Origin: Planctomycetota bacterium
Lineage (GTDB): Bacteria > Planctomycetota > Planctomycetia > Gemmatales > Gemmataceae
NCBI GenBank assembly: GCA_016177925.1
Contig: JACOUH010000272.1
Location: 1 to 39,451 of the forward strand
Length of the DNA stretch: 39,451 bases
Direction of reading: 5' to 3'
The position numbers and the translations under genes were made by a program. Below the pieces are notes generated by a model. That model worked only from the letters and a program-made list of their open reading frames with translations, did no database searches and was not told the DNA's origin. This document shows positions 31,028 through 38,850 of the stretch, piece by piece (the first letter of the stretch is position 1; each line of letters opens with the position of its first letter).

Positions 31028-32056
31028 GTGAAGATCCTCGCCATCTCTGACCTGTACGTGCCGGCGCATTGCATGGCGGATGCTCTGTCCTTGTTGAATC
31101 CAACTCATCTTGAGATCATTGAATGGGCTGCTCGGGACGAGGCGGAGTTGCACCACCGCGTCCGCCAGATCGAGCAGTTTGGTCCGGGTGCCCACTCTCC
31201 GCCCGTCGCGGTCTGGAAGTGGGCGCGGGAAGCCGAGTTGATTGTGACGCACCTGTGTCCCCTCGGTGCGGACCTGATCGAGCAAGCGGTCAATCTGCGG
31301 ATGATCGGCGTCTGCCGGGCGGGGACCGAGAACGTCGATCAACAAGCCGTGCAGGCTCGCGGCATCCGGCTGTACCAGGTGCCCGGTCGCAACGCCGTGG
31401 CGGTGGCGGAGTTCACGGTCGGGTTGATCTTGGCCGAACGTCGCAATATCGCCCGGGCCCATTTATCGCTCGTGACGGGGGGCTGGCGCAAGAACTTCGC
31501 TAATGACGGCCAGTTCAGCGAGCTGGCCGGCAAAACGGTTGGTCTGGTAGGGTTCGGCGCGGTCGGGCAGATGGTAGCAGCTCGCCTGGCCCCGTTCGGT
31601 GTACAGTTCGGCGTCCACGACCCCTTTCAATCTTGCCAGGTTATCGAGCGGCATGGAGGGCGAGCTCTGCCCTTGCCGGAATTGCTCTGCTGTGCCGACG
31701 TGGTGAGTCTGCACGCGCGGCGCGGGCCCCATGAGCCGCCGCTGATCGGGGCCGCCGAACTGGCGCTGATGAAGCCAACGGCCGTCCTGATCAACACGGC
31801 CAGGGCTCATCTGGTGGATACCGATGCACTGGTGCAAGTGCTCCAGCACAGGCGGATTGCCGGGGCCGCCCTTGACGTATTTGAACAGGAGCCGCTCCCG
31901 GAAGACTCGCCCCTGCGCCGCCTGGACAACATCACGCTGACGCCGCACCTGGCCGGCAGCACGCTGGAGGCGTTTCATCAGTCGCCCCGGCTTCTGGCGG
32001 AGAGGATCAGGCAGGACATGGAGCTACGTCCTGACCATCGATGCCGGCACCGGTAG
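31028..32056 (+). CDS. D-isomer-specific 2-hydroxyacid dehydrogenase (phosphoglycerate dehydrogenase-like)
   Basis: 342 residues from GTG 31028 (VKILAISDLYVPAHC). NAD-binding motif GLVGFGAVGQMVAARL with the acidic residue in GVHDPF; catalytic Arg in CRAGTENVD, Glu in DVFEQEPLPE and His in TLTPHLAGST; signature region LMKPTAVLINTARAHLVDTD. It is shorter than biosynthetic SerA (no ACT domain). It oxidises or reduces a D-2-hydroxyacid with NAD(H). It is the middle gene of a putative catabolic operon; its last ~26 bases overlap the presumed beginning of the FGGY kinase in another frame. Confidence 0.92.
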   Translation: MKILAISDLYVPAHCMADALSLLNPTHLEIIEWAARDEAELHHRVRQIEQFGPGAHSPPVAVWKWAREAELIVTHLCPLGADLIEQAVNLRMIGVCRAGTENVDQQAVQARGIRLYQVPGRNAVAVAEFTVGLILAERRNIARAHLSLVTGGWRKNFANDGQFSELAGKTVGLVGFGAVGQMVAARLAPFGVQFGVHDPFQSCQVIERHGGRALPLPELLCCADVVSLHARRGPHEPPLIGAAELALMKPTAVLINTARAHLVDTDALVQVLQHRRIAGAALDVFEQEPLPEDSPLRRLDNITLTPHLAGSTLEAFHQSPRLLAERIRQDMELRPDHRCRHR

Positions 32057-33665
32057 CGGGCGGGCCTTACTCTTTGACCTTCAAGCCCGGCAAGTCGCCG
32101 TCGCCCAGCGCGAGTGGACCTGGTCCTCGCTCCCCGAACACCCGGGCTCAGCGGTCTTCGATACCGAGAAAGCCTGGAGCTTGATTTGCGCATGCGTCCA
32201 GGAAGCAATCGGTAGCGCGGGAATATCCGCCGGTCAGATCGCGGCCGTCACGGCCACGAGCATGCGTGAGGGTATCGTCCTGTACGACCAGGGCTTGCGC
32301 GAAATCTGGGCCTGCCCCAACGTGGATGCGCGCGCTCGCCAGGAGGCGAACCGGTTGGTGGCCGAAGGGCTGGCGGAACAGATCTACGAAACCGGCGGCG
32401 ACTGGGTCGGAATAATCTCGCCCCCGCGCCTGCACTGGATCGCTCGGCACCAACCCGACGTGTTGGAGCGGACACGGCACCTGTCCATGATCAGCGACTG
32501 GGTACTCGTGCGGCTCTCCGGCCAGATCGCGACCGACCCCTCGGTGGGTTCGAGTTCCGGCCTTTTCGATTTGCGCAACAGGAGTTGGTCCCGGGAACTG
32601 ATTGCTCGTTTGCAACTGCCCGAGGAGATTTTCCCGCGCGTGCTGGCGCCGGGAACGGTTCTGGGCAAGGTCACGGCCACGGCCGCGTCCCAGACCGGAT
32701 TGGTCGAGGGAACCGCGGTCGTCGTCGGTGGCGCGGATACCCAGTTGGCATTGCTTGGCAGCGGCGGCGTGGAGCCCGGCCGGCTCACCGTGGTCGCCGG
32801 CACGTTCTGGCAGACCGCCTTGCTTTCGGCAACGCCGCTGATCGATCCCGTACGCCGGCTGCGAACGCTCTGCCATGTCGTGCCGAGCCAGTGGATGACC
32901 GAGGGCATTGGCTTCCTCAACGGCCTGGCAATGCGCTGGCTCCGCGACACGGTTTGCGAGGACATGAGCCGCGCAGCCCGGGCCAGCTCCCCGGAAAAGG
33001 GGACTGTCCCTTTGGGTAGAGGGACAGTCCCCTTTTCCGGGGGCGGCCGCGACCCCTATGACGACATGGAGCGGCTGGCCGAGCAGGCGCCCGTCGGCTC
33101 GGATGGCGTTTTCGCCCTGGTGTCCGATGTGATGAACGCCCGGCGTTGGATTCAAGCGCCTACCTGTTTCGTGGGCCTCGATCTGGGGAAAGTCGAGCAC
33201 GCGGGCCCACGGGGCAAGGGCCTGATGATCCGCGCCGTCCAGGAGAGTGCTGCCTTTACGGCATGGGCCCACTACCAGATCCTTCAAGAGCTGTGGGGAC
33301 ACTCCGCTTCCATGATGGTGTTCTGTGGGGGTGCTTCCCGAGGACGACTGTGGCCTCAAATCATGGCCGATGTTTTTGATCTTCCCGTGCAGGTCCCCGA
33401 GGTGAAGGAGGCGACCAGTCTCGGTGCGGCGCTGTGTGCCCTGGTCGGCCTCGGGGAGTATGCTTCGCTTGCCGAGGCGGCCGCCGCGCTGGTCCGCTGG
33501 CACCGCACGGTGGAGCCGAACCCGGGTCACGTGGCCGTGTATCAACCCATTGTCCGAATGGCATTGGACCTCCAGCGTGGCTTGATGGAGTGGGTCCTGA
33601 GCGGGCGGCTGCGCGAGATGTGGCAGGCCGCCGGAGCCGATGCGGAGGCCCCGTACCATCCATGA
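32031..33665 (+). CDS. FGGY-family carbohydrate kinase, LsrK (autoinducer-2 kinase)-like, with palindromic insert; start uncertain
   Basis: About 544 residues if translation begins at CTG 32031 (GGAG seven bases upstream). No ATG, GTG or TTG lies in frame before 32181, although conserved sequence begins at SYVLTIDAGTGSGRALLFDL (32022 on). FGGY features: the N-terminal phosphate-binding DAGTGSGR, SMREGIVLYD, a SDWVLVRLSG segment, VVGGADTQLALLG (catalytic-base region) and MVFCGGASRGRLWPQIMADV (ATP-binding GGxSR type). The sequence resembles LsrK. It would phosphorylate a sugar or AI-2-like compound. Residues about 320-338 (SPEKGTVPLGRGTVPFSG) are encoded by a palindromic repeat and are absent from the normal family pattern. 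It is preceded by the dehydrogenase and faces the MFS gene. Confidence 0.82.
   Translation: MTIDAGTGSGRALLFDLQARQVAVAQREWTWSSLPEHPGSAVFDTEKAWSLICACVQEAIGSAGISAGQIAAVTATSMREGIVLYDQGLREIWACPNVDARARQEANRLVAEGLAEQIYETGGDWVGIISPPRLHWIARHQPDVLERTRHLSMISDWVLVRLSGQIATDPSVGSSSGLFDLRNRSWSRELIARLQLPEEIFPRVLAPGTVLGKVTATAASQTGLVEGTAVVVGGADTQLALLGSGGVEPGRLTVVAGTFWQTALLSATPLIDPVRRLRTLCHVVPSQWMTEGIGFLNGLAMRWLRDTVCEDMSRAARASSPEKGTVPLGRGTVPFSGGGRDPYDDMERLAEQAPVGSDGVFALVSDVMNARRWIQAPTCFVGLDLGKVEHAGPRGKGLMIRAVQESAAFTAWAHYQILQELWGHSASMMVFCGGASRGRLWPQIMADVFDLPVQVPEVKEATSLGAALCALVGLGEYASLAEAAAALVRWHRTVEPNPGHVAVYQPIVRMALDLQRGLMEWVLSGRLREMWQAAGADAEAPYHP
32989..33042. repeat. 54-bp palindrome inside the FGGY kinase gene, family P5
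   Basis: Perfect 23-base arms (32989-33011 and 33020-33042, containing GGAAAAGGGGACTGTCCCT and its complement) flank an 8-base loop TTGGGTAG. The element keeps the kinase frame open. Confidence 0.95.
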
Positions 33666-33738
33666 TCCTACACTGGATTAGCAAAGCAGGAGCCGGGGTG
33701 GCGACGACCTCGTCGAGGCGGCAGGACCGCCCGACGTT

Positions 33739-35199
33739 CTACGGACGGTGTCCTTCGTGCAGTCCGGATATGCTCCCATTCATTTCGGATTCCGCGGGGA
33801 AGAGCGGCTTGCTGGCGTCGATGCCCAGCCAGGCGAGGGCGCCGATAAACCAGGCGATGGCCAGGACAGCCATGACGATCGCCCAGCGTTCGGGGATCGG
33901 CCCGGACAGAGAGTTGTACAGATGGGGAATCAGCACCGGCGTGATCATGGCGCCGAAGCCGCCGACCATGTTCGTGAAACCGCCGACTGTGCCCGCGTAG
34001 CGGCCGCCGATGTCCGCTGCGAGGGCCCACAGCACGGGGACGGCCATGTCGTTGATGAAACAGGCCAGGGATAGCAGCGTCACTGCAACCACGCGATCGC
34101 GCACGAGAGCGCCGGTGAGGAAGCACAGCGCCGCGCCACCGAAGCCGAACAGGCCCAGCAGGCTCCGTCCCCAGCGGCGACCGACAACCAACACCAGCCG
34201 ATCGGACAGTCGGCCGCCTACCAGGCAGCCCGCCGCCCCGCACAGGAACGGCAACCCTTCGAGCACCTCTTTCAGAACCGGTGCCTCCTCATAACTGAAG
34301 TGGTGGACCTCCTTGAGGAACTTGGGGTACCAGGAGGGAAAGAACCACCAGGCAAAACCGACGCAGAACGAGGCCAGGCAGATGGCCCACAGGTTGGGAC
34401 TCGGCAATAATTGGCCCCACGGGAGGGGCCCGTGCGCGTGCCCTGCCTCCTGGGCCGTGAAGGAGTAGGGGCCTGCTCGGATCTCGTCGCGCTCGGCGTC
34501 GTTGCATTCCGGCTTCTCTTCAGGCCGGTCACGGAACCACCAGGCAAACAAGAGGCACCAGGCAACCCCGACCGCTCCCAGAACCCAGAACGCGCGGCGC
34601 CAGCCGAAGGCCCTGGTGAGGGTGCCGATCACGAGCGGGGCGATGGCGCCGCCCAGCCGGGCCGTTGTAAAGACGGCGCCCAAGGCCAGGCCGCGCTCCC
34701 GGTAGGGGAACCAGTTGCCCACCACGCGCGAGATGTTGGGGTAGGCCCCCGCCTCCCCACAGCCAAACAGGAAACGCACCAGCATGAGGGCAACGAAGCT
34801 CCCCAGGACCGGGATCGCGACGTGGCGATCGCCGAAATGCACCACGAACGGCTCCCACCCCAGCAGGGTGAAGAGGTCCCAGCTAAAGTAGAATACCGAG
34901 CCCGTGAGGGCGGTAAAAAGCGACCACCACAGGACAATGCGCGTCAGCACTCGCCGCGAGCCCCAACGGTCTCCCATCCAGCCGCCCGGCACCTCGAACA
35001 GCAGGTAGCCCACGATGAAGGCCGAGAGAACGAAGCCCATCTGAAAATCGCTGAGGAGCAGATCCTCCTGGATGTCCTCCCGGACACGACTGATGCAGAT
35101 GCGGTCCAGGTAGGTCAACACCGAGAGCGTGCAGATGAATGCCAGGACGATGAACCGCACGCGGGTGGCACGGCGAGTGGGAACATGGGTGGGATTCAT
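33739..35199 (-). CDS. MFS transporter, ACS-like (anion:cation symporter) family
   Basis: 486 residues from ATG 35199. About twelve membrane segments are visible, for example FIVLAFICTLSVLTYLD, FVLSAFIVGYLLFEVPGGWM, LWAICLASFCVGFAWWF and AIVMAVLAIAWFIGALAWL. The loop 2-3 motif GWMGDRWGSRR matches the MFS signature G-x-x-x-D-(R/K)-x-G-(R/K)-(R/K). YLDRICIS in helix 1 and GEAGAYPNISRVVGNWFP are typical of the ACS family, which imports sugar acids and other organic anions. It converges on the FGGY kinase (74 bp apart) and probably feeds the SDR/dehydrogenase/kinase pathway; substrate unknown. Confidence 0.92.
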   Translation of the reverse strand: MNPTHVPTRRATRVRFIVLAFICTLSVLTYLDRICISRVREDIQEDLLLSDFQMGFVLSAFIVGYLLFEVPGGWMGDRWGSRRVLTRIVLWWSLFTALTGSVFYFSWDLFTLLGWEPFVVHFGDRHVAIPVLGSFVALMLVRFLFGCGEAGAYPNISRVVGNWFPYRERGLALGAVFTTARLGGAIAPLVIGTLTRAFGWRRAFWVLGAVGVAWCLLFAWWFRDRPEEKPECNDAERDEIRAGPYSFTAQEAGHAHGPLPWGQLLPSPNLWAICLASFCVGFAWWFFPSWYPKFLKEVHHFSYEEAPVLKEVLEGLPFLCGAAGCLVGGRLSDRLVLVVGRRWGRSLLGLFGFGGAALCFLTGALVRDRVVAVTLLSLACFINDMAVPVLWALAADIGGRYAGTVGGFTNMVGGFGAMITPVLIPHLYNSLSGPIPERWAIVMAVLAIAWFIGALAWLGIDASKPLFPAESEMNGSISGLHEGHRP

Positions 35200-35235
35200 G
35201 AGAGGATTGTATCGCCGCGCCGGGGCGGTGTGAAG

Positions 35236-37164
35236 TTATGCGTTGCCTTCCGCTCTCGAACGCTTCCACTGCTTCCGGAAGATGATTGCGCCGTCCTGCT
35301 CCACCTCCACCTGGACGGTGACTTTCTCCCTGGTGAAGAGGCTCGCGGTCCTGACGTGAACTTCGCCGGTAGGACGCCTTACATCGACGAAGGACTGGGA
35401 GTCGATCGACGCCCCTGCTGGCTCCGCAGCCGAGACGCTCGCCGTGTACTCGTGGCGATAGGTGACCGTGCCGCCGTCGCGCAACTGGTAGGTGCCCAGG
35501 CTCCGACTCTCCAGCGCGACCGTCTGCTGAACCAGCTCGCGGGACACGCGCCAGGACTGGGACGCTTCCAGCTCTGCGGAGGACCGGACGTTGGCGGCGG
35601 GAGGTGGCAGTTCGGGTCTTGGCAGCGACGACGGCAGCGCCGATCGGGGCAGGAGCAGGCGCGGCGGGCTGTCCCCGGAATAGGACAGGCTGATCTTCCC
35701 CGAGATGGGAGCAGGCCAGAGCCGAGGGAAGTCCGACAGCGTGATTCCCAGACGAATGCGGTGTCCCCTCCGGAAGAAGTACATGGTGGGCCGCAAGCGG
35801 ATCCTGACCGTGCGGCAGGCCTCGCCCGAGTTGCAGGGGTCGGGGCTCCATCCTAGCGTGACGAGCCGCGAGCGGCCGTCCGGACCGACGTCGCACAGCT
35901 TCGCCGTGTACTGCAGGCCGGATGCCGAGGCCCAGACCGGCAGCTCCACCCACGCCTGCCCCGTCAGGTTCCAGTCCTCCGCGAGCGGTTCCGTGGTGAA
36001 GCAGAGCGACCGGGCGTCGTCGCCGTTGTGATCGCCCGGGTCCAGCACCGGCGATGTCCAGGGGTCGGAGCCGACCGAGTCGAGCCCCACCGTGGGGTCA
36101 TGCCAGTAGGGGACCTGCGTGTCTGTTCCAGCACCCGGTTTCGTGTCCGCCAGTCCTCCACCAGGCTGGAGATACAGCTCCCGATCCTCGTTCCGCCGCG
36201 GCGGCCAGGCTTCCTCGTGCCGCCAGCCGTTGTTCTGAACGAACACGGTCAGCGCGGGCCCCGCGTCTGCACCGTTGTCCTGGCCCCTGAGCCATCGGTC
36301 CCACCAGCGAACCATGAGTTCCAGCAATCCCACCGGCTCGAGGAGGGACAGATCGGGCAGGGCGTGCTTCCACGGGCCCATGAGCAATTTCTTCGGGCCG
36401 CCCAGACGCGCGAAGTAGTCGAGCGTCCCCTGCGAGTAGAAGTCCCACCAGCCGCACACGGCGAACGTAGCCGCCGTCACGCGCTGTATGGCAATCTCCC
36501 TCGCCGCCCAGCGGGCCGCCTCGTCGCGAGCGTCGTACCAGTCCAGGCACCAGGGCTGCGCATGCTCCAGCCGCTCCCTCCAGAGCCGGGCCAGCCGGCC
36601 GTCGGGGTCGGGCGCCAGGGGAGGGGTGAGGTTATAGGCGACCATGCGTGGCCCCCACTCCCCGTTGGCCCAGAAAGCGTCCCGGCAGCCGCCCACCAAC
36701 AAGAAGTCGCTGTAGTTGTCCCAGGTGGCGTTGATCGGCACGATCGCCTTCAGGTGCGGCGGTCGCTCGGCGGCGGTCTTCAGAGACGTGATGCCGCCGT
36801 AGGAACTACCCCACATGCCGACGTTGCCGTCGCACCAAGGCTGGGTAGCGGTCCACTCGACGGCGTCATGGCCGTCCCGGCCCTCCTGTGCATCGAAGGG
36901 AATGTTGTTCACTCCCTCTGAGCAGCCCAGGCCGCGGAAGTCGACGACCAGCGTAGCGTAGCCGCGGCCGGCGAAGAAACGGTGGATACCGTCATACCAC
37001 AGCCCAATCCGCCCGTCCTTGTGATAGGGCAGGTAGTTGACCAGGCACGGGACAGGGCCACTCCCCGTGGGCCGGTAGAGGTTGGCGGCCAGGCGCACGC
37101 CGTCGCGCGTGGGGATGAGCAGGTCGTGGACGACCTCGACGTCGTGGCTTTCGGGTGCGCTCAT
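35236..37164 (-). CDS. CocE/NonD family (S15-like) hydrolase
   Basis: 642 residues from ATG 37164 with GGAG seven bases upstream. No signal peptide, so probably cytoplasmic. The alpha/beta-hydrolase domain has the nucleophile motif GMWGSSYGGITSLK (Ser near residue 120), an acid in AVCGWWDFYSQGTLDYFARL, and a His in LLMGPWKHALPDL. The C-terminal jelly-roll domain (X-Pro dipeptidyl-peptidase C-terminal type) is seen in AWVELPVWASASGLQYTAKL and FRRGHRIRLGITLSDFPRLW. These enzymes cleave esters or X-Pro peptides; the CocE/NonD group is broad. The MFS gene starts 36 bp downstream in the same direction, so the two may be co-transcribed. Confidence 0.92.
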   Translation of the reverse strand: MSAPESHDVEVVHDLLIPTRDGVRLAANLYRPTGSGPVPCLVNYLPYHKDGRIGLWYDGIHRFFAGRGYATLVVDFRGLGCSEGVNNIPFDAQEGRDGHDAVEWTATQPWCDGNVGMWGSSYGGITSLKTAAERPPHLKAIVPINATWDNYSDFLLVGGCRDAFWANGEWGPRMVAYNLTPPLAPDPDGRLARLWRERLEHAQPWCLDWYDARDEAARWAAREIAIQRVTAATFAVCGWWDFYSQGTLDYFARLGGPKKLLMGPWKHALPDLSLLEPVGLLELMVRWWDRWLRGQDNGADAGPALTVFVQNNGWRHEEAWPPRRNEDRELYLQPGGGLADTKPGAGTDTQVPYWHDPTVGLDSVGSDPWTSPVLDPGDHNGDDARSLCFTTEPLAEDWNLTGQAWVELPVWASASGLQYTAKLCDVGPDGRSRLVTLGWSPDPCNSGEACRTVRIRLRPTMYFFRRGHRIRLGITLSDFPRLWPAPISGKISLSYSGDSPPRLLLPRSALPSSLPRPELPPPAANVRSSAELEASQSWRVSRELVQQTVALESRSLGTYQLRDGGTVTYRHEYTASVSAAEPAGASIDSQSFVDVRRPTGEVHVRTASLFTREKVTVQVEVEQDGAIIFRKQWKRSRAEGNA

Positions 37165-37655
37165 TGGATCTCCTGATGCTGTTGCTTAGCACTCGTTTGA
37201 AAACAAGGTCGGTTAGCCGCGACGCGCTAGCGGAGCGCTCCGCTAGCGCGTCGCGGCTAACCTTGGAGCTTGTAGGAGAGCAGAGACAGCCTTCAGCATG
37301 CCCTCATGCTACCCGTCCACGCTCCCCGGGGAAAGCAGCAGGAGCTGCGCGTCATCGAAAATGCCCGGCAGGCGCAGCTCGGCCAGGGGACCGGACCATT
37401 CCTCTGCACCACAGTCCGGTAGTCGAAAAGCGTGGCAGAGTTGGTAGAAGAACGCCCCTTTACCAGTCGCCGCCGACATCTTCCCCGCCGGCGATCGTCC
37501 TTGCCCGTGCCGCCAACCTGGGATAGAACTCAACCCAGGTCAGCCGATGGCTCCGCCCGACCCCGGCGTGCCCGCCCTTCGTTCCCTGGTCCGCCGTTTG
37601 CCGGCAGCTTCTCACTCCTTGCAACTGGCAACGGCATGAGAAAGGAACCGTACCG
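37165..37655. other. Intergenic region with palindrome P1 copy 2 and a possible gene relic
   Basis: The divergent promoters of the CocE-like and dienelactone hydrolase genes should lie here; I cannot place boxes. Besides the palindrome at 37211-37262, the minus strand at 37309-37475 reads GAFFYQLCHAFRLPDCGAEE and LRLPGIFDDAQLLLLSPGSV before a stop. This looks like the C-terminal end of a lost gene but I do not recognise the family. Confidence 0.45.
37211..37262. repeat. 52-bp perfect palindrome, family P1 copy 2
   Basis: Halves 37211-37236 and 37237-37262 are exact reverse complements. They match the inner 26 bases of each half at 4014-4069 except for one position (GCTAGCGG here, GCCAGCGG there), and the opposite arm carries the complementary change. 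It is located upstream of the CocE-like gene start. Confidence 0.95.
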
Positions 37656-38519
37656 ATGCACGAAGACCTGTTGAGCTTGCAGCCCCAGGCCGGGCTGAGC
37701 CGGAGAGAGTTCGTCGTCACCACGCTCGCCGCCGGCTTCGCCCTGGCCGTGCAGCCGGTCTCCGCCGATACCATCACGACCGACGCCAAGGGACTGGAGG
37801 CCGGCGAGGTCAAGGTCCCCGTCAAGGGCGGCGAGATGCCTGCCTACCGGGCGATGCCCGCGACCGGCGGCCCGTTTCCCGTCGTCTTGGTCGTCGAGGA
37901 GATCTTCGGCGTCCACGAGCACATCAAGGATGTCTGCCGCCGGTTCGCCAAGGCCGGCTACCTGGCCATCGCGCCCGAACTCTTCGCCCGTCAGGGAGAC
38001 GTCTCGAAGCTGACCGACATCAGGGAGATCATCACTAAAGTGGTCTCGAAGGTTCCGGACGAGCAGGTGATGGCCGACCTGGACGCCACGGTCGCCTGGG
38101 CTGGCAAGAGCGGCAAGGGCGACACGGCGAAGCTCGGCATCACCGGCTTCTGCTGGGGCGGGCGCATTGTCTGGCTGTACGCGGCGCACAAGAAGGACTT
38201 GAAGGCGGGCGTGGCCTGGTACGGGCGGCTGGTCGGCGAGCCCGACAAGCTGCACCCAAAGCACCCGATCGACCTTGTCGGCGACCTCAAGGCGCCGGTG
38301 CTGGGCCTGTACGGCGCCGCCGACGCGGGCATCCCGGTCAAGACAGTCGAGCGGATGCGCGAGGCGCTCAAGGACGGGAAGCAGCCAGGCGAGATCGTCC
38401 TGTACCCGGACACGCCACACGGCTTCCACGCGGACTACCGCCCCAGCTACCGCAAGGACAAGGCCGAGGACGGCTGGAAACGCCTTCTCGCGTGGTTCAA
38501 GAAGCAAGGCGTCGCGTAG
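37656..38519 (+). CDS. Exported dienelactone hydrolase family protein
   Basis: 287 residues from ATG 37656 with AAAGGAA upstream. A twin-arginine-type leader [20 protein letters not shown] precedes the hydrolase domain. Catalytic triad: Cys in [14 protein letters not shown] (G-x-C-x-G-G, typical of dienelactone hydrolases), Asp in [12 protein letters not shown], His in [13 protein letters not shown]. The motif [20 protein letters not shown] is also characteristic. These enzymes hydrolyse lactones or esters; a Tat-exported form would act in the periplasm. It is divergent from the CocE-like gene. Confidence 0.94.
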   Translation: MHEDLLSLQPQAGLSRREFVVTTLAAGFALAVQPVSADTITTDAKGLEAGEVKVPVKGGEMPAYRAMPATGGPFPVVLVVEEIFGVHEHIKDVCRRFAKAGYLAIAPELFARQGDVSKLTDIREIITKVVSKVPDEQVMADLDATVAWAGKSGKGDTAKLGITGFCWGGRIVWLYAAHKKDLKAGVAWYGRLVGEPDKLHPKHPIDLVGDLKAPVLGLYGAADAGIPVKTVERMREALKDGKQPGEIVLYPDTPHGFHADYRPSYRKDKAEDGWKRLLAWFKKQGVA

Positions 38520-38850
38520 CCTCAGGAAGGAACATGATGCCGAGCATGCGTGTCTGTGGAGCGACCCGAACGATGCGGTGCAGTGGGTGGCTGTTCTCTA
38601 TTCCACTGTCAACTTCGCGGCACTAGAGACTTCCCCATGCAGAAAACCCGAAACGTGATGGGGGAGACATTCTGCGGACCGCTGATCATCGAGGCTGGTT
38701 GAAGCAAGCAAAACCACGGGCAGCCCCTTGACAGGGCGTCACGGGTGGACTTATTCTCCATTTACCCTCTCCGCAGAACCGGCCGGACGGAGAGGGCTAT
38801 TCTCGTCAGCGGCCACTCCTTTCCTGAACTTCACGGACGGACTTCCTCTC
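38520..38850. promoter_or_regulatory. Leader of the zinc-ribbon gene with candidate promoter and hairpin
   Basis: No gene seen. TTGACA at 38728-38733 is followed after 18 bases by TATTCT (38752-38757), four of six matches to the -10 consensus. Downstream, CCCTCTCCG (38765-38773) and CGGAGAGGG (38788-38796) form a perfect 9-bp stem with a 14-base loop in the would-be 5' untranslated region. The start codon at 38851 has no strong ribosome binding site. Confidence 0.4.

Noticed and set aside
32148..33659. 503-residue minus-strand open frame opposite the FGGY kinase
   Set aside because: The plus strand carries clear FGGY motifs; the minus frame has none.
33666..33738. Possible rho-independent terminator between convergent FGGY kinase and MFS genes
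   Set aside because: A weak GACGACCTCGTC stem without a following T-tract on either strand.
34411..35856. 481-residue plus-strand open frame opposite the MFS and CocE-like genes
   Set aside because: It crosses two real genes in antisense, shows shadow composition and has no start signal.
37309..37533. 74-residue minus-strand open frame
   Set aside because: The C-terminal half looks like a gene relic, but the start has no ribosome binding site and I do not recognise the family; described under the intergenic entry instead of as a gene.
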